From positions 1 to 41,823 of the forward strand of contig NZ_JBQCGW010000257.1 of the NCBI RefSeq assembly GCF_051955275.1: DNA of 41,823 nucleotides. The letters are read 5' to 3'. A model generated the notes under the pieces. That model was not told where the DNA came from and did not search any database. It saw only the letters and a list, made by a program, of their open reading frames with translations. The stretch is from Pseudobacter sp051955275. GTDB lineage: Bacteria; Bacteroidota; Bacteroidia; Chitinophagales; Chitinophagaceae. The position numbers and the translations under genes were made by a program. This document shows positions 18,329 through 26,633 of this stretch, piece after piece (position 1 is the stretch's first letter; each line of letters begins with the position of its first letter).

Positions 18329-19648
18329 TTACCTGCTGCTGATCATCTCCAGTATCCCTTCATTCCTTATGATCATCATCCCCTGCCTGTCTTCCGTAAT
18401 CCCTTCTTCCAGCCTGTAGGTATACTTTGGCTTCACTCCTTCCATGATCGTTGGCAGATACCTGAACTGTATATTGGGCGTGGCTTTCAATGCCTCCCCT
18501 ACTTCTATGATATGAGTAGACACAACAAACAGGCAATCCGCATACTCCGCAAAGCCTTCCGTAACAGATAAGGTTCCATCGTACGCATCCTTCACATTCG
18601 TTCCCTTGAACAACTCATCGAACATCAGCATCAGCCTTTGTCCACTGGCAGCCGCTTCCGCGGCTTGCTTCACACGCACTACCTCCGCATAAAAATGAGA
18701 GTACCCCAGACCGATATTATCAGCCACATTGATACTGGTATACAAGCCTTCGCGAACAGAGAAATCAAACTGAGTGGCGGCCACAGGGAATCCCATATGC
18801 GCCAGGTATAAGCTGATCCCAAGTGATTTCATCAAAGTTGACTTCCCCGCCATATTAGCCCCTGTGAGAAAAAGCACATTACTGTTTTCTTTCAGCACCA
18901 GGTCATTGCCGATAGCTTTATCGATGCAAGGATGTTTCAGATTTTTCACACTCAGTATATTCTCCTCGGGAGATACCGCCGTTGCATATTGGAAACCTTT
19001 GGTGGCCGCAATATTTCCCACAGCTATATTTACATCCAGCTGGTAGATGAACGTTAAAATATCTTCCATCTCTGGTTGCATCCTGTTCCTGAGCAGGTGC
19101 TCGTAAAAAGCAAGCTTTTTAATTGGCAGGTTCTGGTAGATATCTGTATTCGCAAGCTTTTGCAGCTGCGGATGGGCCAGCACCCTGCTGATCTCCTGCA
19201 CCCTTTCAGCGAAAGGACCGCCGGCATTGCGCAGCAGCTCAATTACTCCAACGGTTTTTCTGATGGTAACGATGGAAGCCTGCAATCCCTGAATGGTTTT
19301 CTTGTAGCGCTCATCGCGGGTGAGGCCGGACAGTGTTTTCTTTACCACGATGTTCAGCATTACCATCGGGGCATTGTGTCCACTTGATGCATCGATGTAT
19401 TCCCGCATGAGATTGATCTGCTGTACATCAAAAGGAAAACTCAGCGCTTGTTGCTGAAAGAAACGGAAGATACTGCTTCGCTGGTTGATGCTTTCAACGT
19501 TGGTAAGGGGGTTACGGAACATCTCATCCAGCAACTGCTCACCTCCTCTCGTTTTCACCTGGTTGAACAAATGATATACGGAACCCTGACGGAACTTACC
19601 CAGTAAGTTCAGTTCATCAAGTGTCTGCCTGTCTATTCTGAAACTCAT
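18329..19648 (-). CDS. MutS-core ATPase lacking mismatch-recognition domain (second of a tandem pair)
   Basis: The protein has 439 residues. It starts where MutS domain III normally starts (DELNLLGKFRQGSVYHLFNQ, then TRGGEQLLDEMFRNPL) and ends after the domain V ATPase. Domain I, with the Phe-X-Glu mismatch wedge, and domain II are absent. ATPase motifs are intact: Walker A GANMAGKST (263-271), DELFKGTN with the DAYDG signature, and the STHIIE histidine motif. The conserved GFPVAA segment is shared with its neighbour. Canonical mismatch repair is therefore unlikely. It may act as a DNA-binding or protein-remodelling clamp, probably as a heterodimer with the paralogue at 19722-21020. It is separated from that gene by 73 bp carrying a strong hairpin and precedes the tricorn-like peptidase by 42 bp. 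The function is unknown. Confidence 0.85.
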   Translation of the reverse strand: MSFRIDRQTLDELNLLGKFRQGSVYHLFNQVKTRGGEQLLDEMFRNPLTNVESINQRSSIFRFFQQQALSFPFDVQQINLMREYIDASSGHNAPMVMLNIVVKKTLSGLTRDERYKKTIQGLQASIVTIRKTVGVIELLRNAGGPFAERVQEISRVLAHPQLQKLANTDIYQNLPIKKLAFYEHLLRNRMQPEMEDILTFIYQLDVNIAVGNIAATKGFQYATAVSPEENILSVKNLKHPCIDKAIGNDLVLKENSNVLFLTGANMAGKSTLMKSLGISLYLAHMGFPVAATQFDFSVREGLYTSINVADNIGLGYSHFYAEVVRVKQAAEAAASGQRLMLMFDELFKGTNVKDAYDGTLSVTEGFAEYADCLFVVSTHIIEVGEALKATPNIQFRYLPTIMEGVKPKYTYRLEEGITEDRQGMMIIRNEGILEMISSR

Positions 19649-19667
19649 AGTATTATTATTTATCAGT

Positions 19668-19709
19668 GTGTGCCCAGCCGCTCGCGTCCCCGCGAGTGAC
19701 TGGGCACAC
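19668..19709. repeat. Long near-perfect hairpin (19-bp stem, 4-base loop) between the two MutS-like genes
   Basis: Left arm GTGTGCCCAGCCGCTCGCG (19668-19686), loop TCCC, right arm 19691-19709. Of the 19 positions, 17 are Watson-Crick pairs, one is a wobble (80/97) and one is a mismatch (78/99). It is GC-rich with no following T-run, so it does not look like an ordinary terminator. Related sequence at 32199-32223 matches 22 of 25 positions of the left arm plus loop. This suggests a dispersed REP-like palindromic element. An mRNA-processing or stability role is possible because the hairpin lies inside an operon. Confidence 0.8.
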
Positions 19710-19721
19710 CTTGTGTATTCC

Positions 19722-21020
19722 TTAAACAGCCCTCTTCCGGCCGTTCTTCAATATTTCCAGCACGCCTTCATTCCGGATAATGATCATACCATGCCGGTCA
19801 TTGGTAACACCTTCTCTCAAAGTATACGTATACTCCGGCAGATGGCCGTTCATGATGGTAGGAAGAAACCAGAATCCAACAGAAGGATCATTACTCAGTT
19901 CATCCGCCGCTTCCACGATATGGGAAGAGATGATGAACCTGCTGTTCTTTCTTTCAGCAAAAGCCAGTGTAATAGCCACCGTGGCTTCGTGCGCATCCTT
20001 CACATTGGTGCCACGGAACAATTCATCAAATATGATGAAGACGGATTTCCCTGATCGCAGCTCTGCAGCCACTTTCTTCACACGTAATACTTCCGCATAA
20101 AAATGGCTGGCACCGATACCAAGATTATCCGGCAGGTTGATGGTAGTGAAAAGGGCATCCATCACGGAGAATTCCATATAAGTGGCTGCCACGGGGAATC
20201 CCATATGTGCAATGTAAACCGCCGTACCAACGGATCTAAGGAAGGTACTCTTACCGGCCATATTTGCGCCGGTAAGAAATACAACAGTCCTTCCTTTGTT
20301 CATGGCCATATCATTGGGTACGGGTTGCTTCAATTCCGGATGGTAAAGCCCTTCGATCCTCAACTCCCCTGTTCCTTTTTCCAAAGCATTGGGGAAGATG
20401 AATTTCCTGCCGGATGCCACTTTCGCCACCGAGATATAAACATCAAGGGCATAGATATACGATAACAGGCGTTGCACTTTTTCCCGTTCCCTTACACGCA
20501 ACAAAACATCGAATGCAGTTACCGCTGCATAAGAGATCTTTCCCTGGTTCTTTTCATTCAATACAGGAGTAAATGCGGGATCGGCCAGCAATTCTTCCAT
20601 GGCCATCCTTTCAATATCATAGGCCGCAATGTTCTTCGCATCATTACCAGCAATGAATTGCTGCACCTGTTGCATCAAAGCAATCACCGCAGACACACCA
20701 TTCTGAATATCTTTTTCGCTGAGGGTTTGCTGCATGCCATTATTCGGGTGATCATTCCTGTTAGTCAGGTATTTTTCCGCCATATCAAAGGTGGACCCCT
20801 CAAACGGGAACACAGTATTCAGTTTACAGAAGTTTTCAATGATATTGCTGCGACGGTTAATCTCAATTTTATCCGCCAGTGGCGTCCGGAACATTTCCTG
20901 CAACAGCAGCTCTCCTCCGCGCGTGTGCGTACTGTTGTAGAGATCAAAGATGCCGGCTGTATCCCGCTTACTGAAGAGGCGGAGGTCATCGATGGTCTGA
21001 TCGTCGGTTTGTAAATACAT
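19722..21020 (-). CDS. MutS-core ATPase lacking mismatch-recognition domain (first of a tandem pair)
   Basis: The protein has 432 residues and is a paralogue of the 18329-19648 product. They share the domain III start (DDLRLFSKRDTAGIFDLYNS, TRGGELLLQEMFRTPL) and the helical lever region. Domain V carries Walker A GANMAGKST (251-259), Walker B IIFDELFRGTN (329-339) and SSHIVE with His367. Domains I and II of MutS are missing. The C-terminus (RHGMIIIRNEGVLEILKN) is nearly the same in both copies, indicating duplication. It begins 10 bp after the transporter fusion gene, so it is part of that operon. MutS2 is ruled out by the absence of an Smr domain. The role is unknown; co-transcription with an ABC exporter suggests a function outside repair. 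Confidence 0.85.
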   Translation of the reverse strand: MYLQTDDQTIDDLRLFSKRDTAGIFDLYNSTHTRGGELLLQEMFRTPLADKIEINRRSNIIENFCKLNTVFPFEGSTFDMAEKYLTNRNDHPNNGMQQTLSEKDIQNGVSAVIALMQQVQQFIAGNDAKNIAAYDIERMAMEELLADPAFTPVLNEKNQGKISYAAVTAFDVLLRVREREKVQRLLSYIYALDVYISVAKVASGRKFIFPNALEKGTGELRIEGLYHPELKQPVPNDMAMNKGRTVVFLTGANMAGKSTFLRSVGTAVYIAHMGFPVAATYMEFSVMDALFTTINLPDNLGIGASHFYAEVLRVKKVAAELRSGKSVFIIFDELFRGTNVKDAHEATVAITLAFAERKNSRFIISSHIVEAADELSNDPSVGFWFLPTIMNGHLPEYTYTLREGVTNDRHGMIIIRNEGVLEILKNGRKRAV

Positions 21021-21030
21021 ACTACTTGAT

Positions 21031-23367
21031 TTATTTTCTTTTCCTCCTGATCAGCAACACAGTGCCAAGCAGGAGAATAACAGAAGGCAGGATCCATATA
21101 AAGAAAAGGGACTGTGCTTTGGCTGTTTTGCCGGAAATAGTGAACAACTGATCAAGCGGATCAGGTCTGGGTGTGTAAATCGGAAAATCATTATTATCCA
21201 TCCAGCTGAAGAATGCAATGCCGTGCGACTTCCCGCCGGATCTTCCATTACTCATATAATCCGCATCACCTGATACCAGGATGCGCTGTTCTTTATTGGG
21301 CAGCTTTCTTGTAAAAGTTCCCATTGTAACAAAAGGTGTTTTCTTAATATCACCTTCTGCTTCGTTGAGCACTGGCGCTACCGAATCCACCACCAATCTT
21401 CCAACCTTATTGAATGCCCCTTCTTTAGTGAGCATAATAGGCTTGAAAGAATAGCCAGCCTGGCCGGTTGATTGTAATTCAGCAGCTCCGGCCATCGCAT
21501 CCTTTACAGTATCCTTGTATTTGGGATTCTCCAGCCTCTTTTTCAGTTTGCCATATCCCGGAGCATCAGCCAGATCATACAGGTCATGCGTGAAGTAAGT
21601 TCCCAGGATATGCGGCATTTCATGTTTATTCACATGCACCAGAGTACCGTTTTCCAGTCTGGCGCCAATATTGGCCAGCAAAGGATTCAGCATGTCCTGT
21701 TTACCAGGTTCGCCCAGGATAAAAGCATTGCCCCCATCAGCCAGGTATTTTCCGATCCGCTCTTCCTTCATCGGGCTCAGTTTTATTTTAGGATCTGCCA
21801 CTACCAGTGCAGCTATGCCTGCAGGAATTTCAAGGTTATCCGGAGAAATGGTATCAGCATCAAACCCCAGGTTTACAAGAGAGTTCCTGTTGGTTTTGAT
21901 CAACGTATGAACAGCATATTCTCTTTCTCCATATTTATAAATATCCCTTTCCAGGTTTCCGGTAGTGTATAGCACTTTAGGCATCGATTTCATCTGCAAC
22001 CTTTTGAATGCTGCCGATACATTCATTTCATTCGGCCAGAAATCAGTATCGGGAAAGGTTCTCAGCCAGGTTTGCCTTCCTTTGTATTTGAGCAGCATCA
22101 CTGCCCGGTTGTCTTCCGGCTGCAGATCGATCATTTTCCTGATCTCTTCTGGTTCCATGAAGTTCTTAAGATTGACCTCATTGCCTTCGGCCAATATCAT
22201 GGCAGCCTCTTTCAGCGATTTCTTCGGATATCTCTTGAAGATGACACTGTCTCCATCATTGACATCATAATAATTTACATAATTGAATTTGATATCAGGT
22301 TTGAAACGCAGGTACTTCTCCCAGAGCGTCCACATGTATTCATTGCGCTTGCTGGCGCTCGACATTTTGAAGCTGCCATCGAGCAGGTTACTGTACAGTG
22401 TTACTTCCAGCGGTTCGCCCTTCTCGAAATCCGCTATCACGCGTTGTGTATTGGGATGAACAGTGTTCAGGTCATCCCTGGTGGTGTCCCAGTAGCCGAT
22501 CATCCCTGGCCTCGATGAAACATAACCCACCAGCAGCACCAGCGCCATTACAGTAATATAGCGGGCAGATTTCCTGTACCAGGGAATAAACTCGCGCCCT
22601 CCTTTCATTCTGAACAGCGTAAAGGAAAGGAACATGGCAATGATCATCAGGTAATAGATCACATCAGCCGTTGTGATGAGCCCAGCCACCATTTTACCCG
22701 TCCTGTTATTCATACTCAGAAAATGGGTGAGGTCGCGCACCAGATCATACTGTTGCCAGAGACCGCCGATCCTGCTGAGTACAAGAATAACCAGAAATGT
22801 TGCCACTGCGCTTACTATCTGGTAAGAGGTCAGACTACTCATGTACAGGCCGATGGCCCCATACGCGCAAACCAGCAGAAAAAAAGCGAGGGTGGCAGAC
22901 AGCACCAGTCCGGTATCAACATCCTGAATATTCAGCAAACCTGCCACCATGAAAATTCCCATCACGGCAATCAGCAGCAGATTGTAGACCATCAGCGCCA
23001 GGAATTTCCCGAATACGATATGTCTTGTTTTTACAGGAGATGAAAACAATAATTTGATGGTGCCATTATTCATTTCCCGGCTGATCATACCCATGGTCAG
23101 CAGCGGTAGAAAGAGATACAGGTTTTTGAAAGCATTCGCATAGATGCCATCATTATTCAGAAAGATCAGCTGGGTGAGTGAGCGGTTGAAGCCTTCAAAA
23201 TCCGGGCTGTTCTCCAACGATAAAGATTGCCATTTGGCAAACTCCTGCACCTGGGTGTTATAGAAGAACGCGCACTGCACCATGAATGCGATGAATAAAA
23301 ACCATGCAACAGGGGAATAGAACAGATTACGGAGCTCTGTCCGGGCGATCTTGAAGATCAGTTTCAT
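21031..23367 (-). CDS. GldF-GldG-type fused ABC transporter permease/auxiliary protein
   Basis: The protein has 778 residues. Residues 1-245 form an ABC-2 type permease with about six membrane helices (GldF-like; SPVAWFLFIAFMVQCAFFY, then the EMNNGTIKLLFSSPV loop). A further helix near 265-285 leads into a large periplasmic segment like the GldG/ABC auxiliary domain (IADFEKGEPLEVTLYSNLL through about 730). A final anchor helix (LFFIWILPSVILLLGTVLLI) and a basic tail follow. In gliding Flavobacterium, GldA, GldF and GldG form an ABC complex linked to gliding. Here F and G are one chain, a common arrangement in related genomes, and no other gld genes are present. It sits 12 bp after its ATPase. 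The cargo is unknown. Confidence 0.88.
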   Translation of the reverse strand: MKLIFKIARTELRNLFYSPVAWFLFIAFMVQCAFFYNTQVQEFAKWQSLSLENSPDFEGFNRSLTQLIFLNNDGIYANAFKNLYLFLPLLTMGMISREMNNGTIKLLFSSPVKTRHIVFGKFLALMVYNLLLIAVMGIFMVAGLLNIQDVDTGLVLSATLAFFLLVCAYGAIGLYMSSLTSYQIVSAVATFLVILVLSRIGGLWQQYDLVRDLTHFLSMNNRTGKMVAGLITTADVIYYLMIIAMFLSFTLFRMKGGREFIPWYRKSARYITVMALVLLVGYVSSRPGMIGYWDTTRDDLNTVHPNTQRVIADFEKGEPLEVTLYSNLLDGSFKMSSASKRNEYMWTLWEKYLRFKPDIKFNYVNYYDVNDGDSVIFKRYPKKSLKEAAMILAEGNEVNLKNFMEPEEIRKMIDLQPEDNRAVMLLKYKGRQTWLRTFPDTDFWPNEMNVSAAFKRLQMKSMPKVLYTTGNLERDIYKYGEREYAVHTLIKTNRNSLVNLGFDADTISPDNLEIPAGIAALVVADPKIKLSPMKEERIGKYLADGGNAFILGEPGKQDMLNPLLANIGARLENGTLVHVNKHEMPHILGTYFTHDLYDLADAPGYGKLKKRLENPKYKDTVKDAMAGAAELQSTGQAGYSFKPIMLTKEGAFNKVGRLVVDSVAPVLNEAEGDIKKTPFVTMGTFTRKLPNKEQRILVSGDADYMSNGRSGGKSHGIAFFSWMDNNDFPIYTPRPDPLDQLFTISGKTAKAQSLFFIWILPSVILLLGTVLLIRRKRK

Positions 23368-23379
23368 ATATCAGTCTTT

Positions 23380-24300
23380 TTATTGGGATTGTGTGGATAG
23401 TTGCTTGAACACATCTTCAAGCAGGCCTTTTTCAAGGCTGATCTCGCGCAGGCGCCAACCCTGTTCCATGCTGGCGGCGATAAGCCTTTCCGTGATCTCC
23501 TGATCACCATCGAAGTAAAGCCGTATTTTTTTATCTGTCAGGAACTCCACCCTGGATATGCCTTTTACGGCCAGCAGGTTTTCCTTTGCAGGAGGATTTT
23601 CCATGCTCATTACAATGCTGTTCGACTGCATGTAATTGTTGAAAGCATCCATGGTGTCTGAAAAGATAATACGTCCTCCTTCTATCATGATCACCTCGCG
23701 GCAAAGCAGGTGGATCTCGCTCATTACATGTGAAGAAAGCAATACGGTACTATCCTGAGCAATATCCCTGATCAGCTTTCTCACTTCAATGAGTTGATTG
23801 GGGTCCAGGCCATTGGTAGGCTCGTCCATCACCACCAGTTTTGGCTTATGAATGATAGCCTGTGCAATACCAACACGCTGCCTGTAACCGCCGGATAGAT
23901 TTTTGATCAGCCTGCTGCTGAAATGCGCGATCTGGCATTTCTCCTTGGCTTCCTCTACCGCCATTTTGATTTTTGATCCTTCCATCAGACGCAGCTCTGC
24001 AGCGTAGCTCAGGTACTCGTCAACAGTAAGATCTGTATACACCGGTGGATTCTGTGGCAGGAACCCGATCCTGGCCCTGGCGGCTTCCGCATTTTTCCTG
24101 GTATCCATCCCATCGATGTAAACACGGCCTTCCGTTTGATTCACAACACCACACACGATATTCATGGTGGTGGATTTGCCGGCTCCATTGGAGCCAAGCA
24201 ATCCGATCACACCCGTCTGGTCAATTTCCAGGTTGATATCCCGGATAGCCCAGGATGCACTGTATTTGTGCGACAGGTTTTCGATTTTTAAAATACTCAT
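23380..24300 (-). CDS. ABC transporter ATP-binding subunit, GldA-like
   Basis: The protein has 306 residues. Walker A is GSNGAGKST (36-44), the signature is LSGGYRQR (135-142) and Walker B is LVVMDE (155-160) followed by PTNGLD. The switch histidine is in LSSHVMSE. The extra C-terminal domain, about 90 residues, is typical of GldA/NatA-type ATPases working with ABC-2 permeases. Its partner is the fused permease encoded 12 bp downstream. It begins 23 bp after the DUF4397-like lipoprotein gene, so it belongs to the SusCD operon. This is likely an exporter or a mechanochemical ABC complex rather than an importer. Confidence 0.92.
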   Translation of the reverse strand: MSILKIENLSHKYSASWAIRDINLEIDQTGVIGLLGSNGAGKSTTMNIVCGVVNQTEGRVYIDGMDTRKNAEAARARIGFLPQNPPVYTDLTVDEYLSYAAELRLMEGSKIKMAVEEAKEKCQIAHFSSRLIKNLSGGYRQRVGIAQAIIHKPKLVVMDEPTNGLDPNQLIEVRKLIRDIAQDSTVLLSSHVMSEIHLLCREVIMIEGGRIIFSDTMDAFNNYMQSNSIVMSMENPPAKENLLAVKGISRVEFLTDKKIRLYFDGDQEITERLIAASMEQGWRLREISLEKGLLEDVFKQLSTQSQ

Positions 24301-24323
24301 AGCATGATTTTTTCACGTTAGGT

Positions 24324-25082
24324 TTAATTGCGGGCATAATTGATCCTGGTGATCTTCGGAGCCAACGCCCCTGTTCCACCCATTTTTCCCACCAGTGCGA
24401 AAGCAAAATTTTTATAGATCCAGATATTAGGAGTAAGCTTTCCGTCATTGGCAATACCTGCCGCAGTAAAGGTGGTAATGATATCACCGGTAGCTGCATT
24501 CCTGAATTCAAAAATGTAATCGGCAACATTTCTTTTAACGGCATATTGCCTGAACTCAGTAACGCCTTTGAAAGCAAGACTGGCAACTTCAGAACCTGGT
24601 GCTGCCTGAGCCATATTAATGCTGACCGGAATATTGTCTGACAGCAGGTTCACAAAACGTATTCCCATGGCGCTATCCTTTGCAGTAAACCCCAATGGCT
24701 CATCATTAACCAGTACATATTCAGGCGCAGCCGGGGTACCGGCAAGAAAGAGGCTCTGCATGGAGCCTTCCGGCAGATCGAGATTTATTTTGAAAAGCGG
24801 CTCGCTTTTCTGCAGGGTGTCCGGTATCTGGTACAGGTATAACGGATGAGTGCCCGCTACAGGTGAATAAAGATTGGGAACAACACCGAAAGTCCCATAC
24901 AGCAGGCTGTTCACCGTATTGAACAAAGCTGGCACCTGCGTTGAAAAAACGGTCTTCATGGTATTGGCGCCGGCCACTCCATGGAAAATAACGAGGGAGG
25001 CACTTCCTGGCCTGTTGATCTTATTTTTTGTGCAGGCAGCAAAGAGTATTATGAGCAATCCTGCGGAGATGATTTGTTTCAT
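24324..25082 (-). CDS. DUF4397-like lipoprotein following SusD (locus 2)
   Basis: The protein has 252 residues, with a signal peptide ending in lipobox LFAAC (Cys17). The mature part is beta-rich, with two repeats of the DUF4397 pattern (SASLVIFHGVAG near the start and GIRFVNLLSDNIPVSINMA in the middle) and no catalytic motif. Its position directly after SusD matches that of accessory surface ligand-binding lipoproteins in Sus-like loci, so I infer a surface-binding role. The spacing is 37 bp after susD and 23 bp before the ABC ATPase. The family assignment is moderate and is based on pattern only. Confidence 0.7.
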   Translation of the reverse strand: MKQIISAGLLIILFAACTKNKINRPGSASLVIFHGVAGANTMKTVFSTQVPALFNTVNSLLYGTFGVVPNLYSPVAGTHPLYLYQIPDTLQKSEPLFKINLDLPEGSMQSLFLAGTPAAPEYVLVNDEPLGFTAKDSAMGIRFVNLLSDNIPVSINMAQAAPGSEVASLAFKGVTEFRQYAVKRNVADYIFEFRNAATGDIITTFTAAGIANDGKLTPNIWIYKNFAFALVGKMGGTGALAPKITRINYARN

Positions 25083-25119
25083 TGTAATACAATTGAATGA
25101 GTAATTGAAAAACCAGGTG

Positions 25120-26622
25120 TTACCTGATATAACCGTTGTTTTGTCCCAGGTTCCTGTTGGCTTCTATTTCAGCAGCAGGAACAGGATATAATAACTGGTA
25201 ATCCCCTTCCCATGGTTGCTTCAAAGGCATTGCGCTCAATACCGCGCTTGCCCTGCCTGTACGCCTGAGGTCCATCCACCGGTTCCCCCATTCGGCAAAC
25301 ATTTCAATTTCACGCTCATGTATAACCGCTTCTTTAACTTCTGTTTCATTCAGTGCAGCTGACAGGTTTTGAAGAGAAGTCCGGGAACGGACGGCATTGA
25401 GATCGTCAATGGCTTTGGTATATCCTCCATCTGCTCCGTTGGCCCTGGCTTCCGCCCTGATCAGGTACATATCGGCAAGCCTCAGCACCATATAAAGCTC
25501 GGGAGATGGCGCATTCAGTACAGACATATTCCTGCTGTGTTTATATTTCACAGGGTACCATACTTTCACATTCAACCCGTTGGTGGTTTGTAAAGTACTG
25601 TCGAGCCAGACTTCCTTACGCTGGTCTCCCTCTTCAAAAGCAGCCAGCAACTGATCGGAAACCCAAACGCCAGCCGGAGCTTTATATGGATCTCCGACAG
25701 GAATAAAGTAATGACCTTCGGATACGGCATTCCTGAGTGTGGCGTCCTGGTTGGTCTGTTTGAATTGAAGGATAGCTTCCCTGCTGCCCGACAGGAATAT
25801 ATCGTTCAATGGCATGAGTTGAAAAAGCCCTGATTCTGCAATTACCTCCGATGCTTTTGCTGCTGCCTGTCCATTATCTCCCATGTACAGATATACTTTA
25901 GCCAGCATGGCTTTAGCTCCCCATTTGTTCACGCGTACTCTGAGGTTCTTTCCTGCTGCATAGGTTGCGGGAAGATCTCTTTCCGCATCCAGCAGGTCTC
26001 TCAATATCTGCGCATAAACAACAGGAACAGGGGAGCGGGGGATGTTCACCGTTTTACTGAAGTCAACAGTCAATGTAACCGGTACTTCACCGAAGAAATT
26101 CACCAGGTGGAAATAAGAGAATGCGCGCAGGAATTTTGCTTCTGCCGTGTACTGGACCTTCACACTGTCCCGCATTGTGGAATTCTGCGCGCCGGCAATT
26201 CCTTCAATCACAGCATTGGCATGATAGATGGCATTATAGGCCGACGTCCAGATGGTATTGGTCATGCTGTTGTTGGTCAGCGTGAGCGTATTGGTAGCCA
26301 GCGCATAGGCGTCCCGGTTACCCGAACTCATAATCAATTCTCCGGCAGACAAACCACCTGCGAGCGTAGAGAGCCCGCCCGCGAAACCATTGAGGATGGC
26401 ATTGGCAGGACTGCTGCCTGCTGCCGTCCGGGGTCCATGGATCAGGGAGTTATACACACCTGCCAGCGCGCCTTCGGCCTGAGCTTCCGTTCTGAACATT
26501 TTTTCTGCCGTGATACTGTTGATCGGCTCATCAACTTCCACCAGTTTAGTACAGGAAACCAGTGTTCCTGTTAGTATCGTAAAGAGCAAAAGTGCTGGTG
26601 TATATTTTGTTGTTTTTCGCAT
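25120..26622 (-). CDS. SusD/RagB-family outer-membrane lipoprotein (locus 2)
   Basis: The protein has 500 residues. The lipobox is LVSC (Cys24). SusD hallmarks are the N-terminal SITAEKMFRTEAQAEGALAGVYN, the TPR-like helices (ATYAAGKNLRVRVNKWGAKAMLAKVYLYMG) and the C-terminal LADMYLIRAEARANG, DDLNAVRSRT and EIEMFAEWGNRWMDLRRTG. It pairs with the SusC at 26634-30032, 11 bp upstream. Together they form a surface uptake port, here followed by an ABC system and MutS-like genes instead of polymer-degrading enzymes. The ligand cannot be predicted. Confidence 0.95.
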   Translation of the reverse strand: MRKTTKYTPALLLFTILTGTLVSCTKLVEVDEPINSITAEKMFRTEAQAEGALAGVYNSLIHGPRTAAGSSPANAILNGFAGGLSTLAGGLSAGELIMSSGNRDAYALATNTLTLTNNSMTNTIWTSAYNAIYHANAVIEGIAGAQNSTMRDSVKVQYTAEAKFLRAFSYFHLVNFFGEVPVTLTVDFSKTVNIPRSPVPVVYAQILRDLLDAERDLPATYAAGKNLRVRVNKWGAKAMLAKVYLYMGDNGQAAAKASEVIAESGLFQLMPLNDIFLSGSREAILQFKQTNQDATLRNAVSEGHYFIPVGDPYKAPAGVWVSDQLLAAFEEGDQRKEVWLDSTLQTTNGLNVKVWYPVKYKHSRNMSVLNAPSPELYMVLRLADMYLIRAEARANGADGGYTKAIDDLNAVRSRTSLQNLSAALNETEVKEAVIHEREIEMFAEWGNRWMDLRRTGRASAVLSAMPLKQPWEGDYQLLYPVPAAEIEANRNLGQNNGYIR

Positions 26623-26633
26623 AATGGTTGTGT

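Noticed and set aside
18329..21020. Annotation of the pair as DNA mismatch-repair MutS or as MutS2
   Set aside because: Mismatch-binding domain I and connector domain II are missing, and there is no Smr domain; only the core and ATPase are shared.
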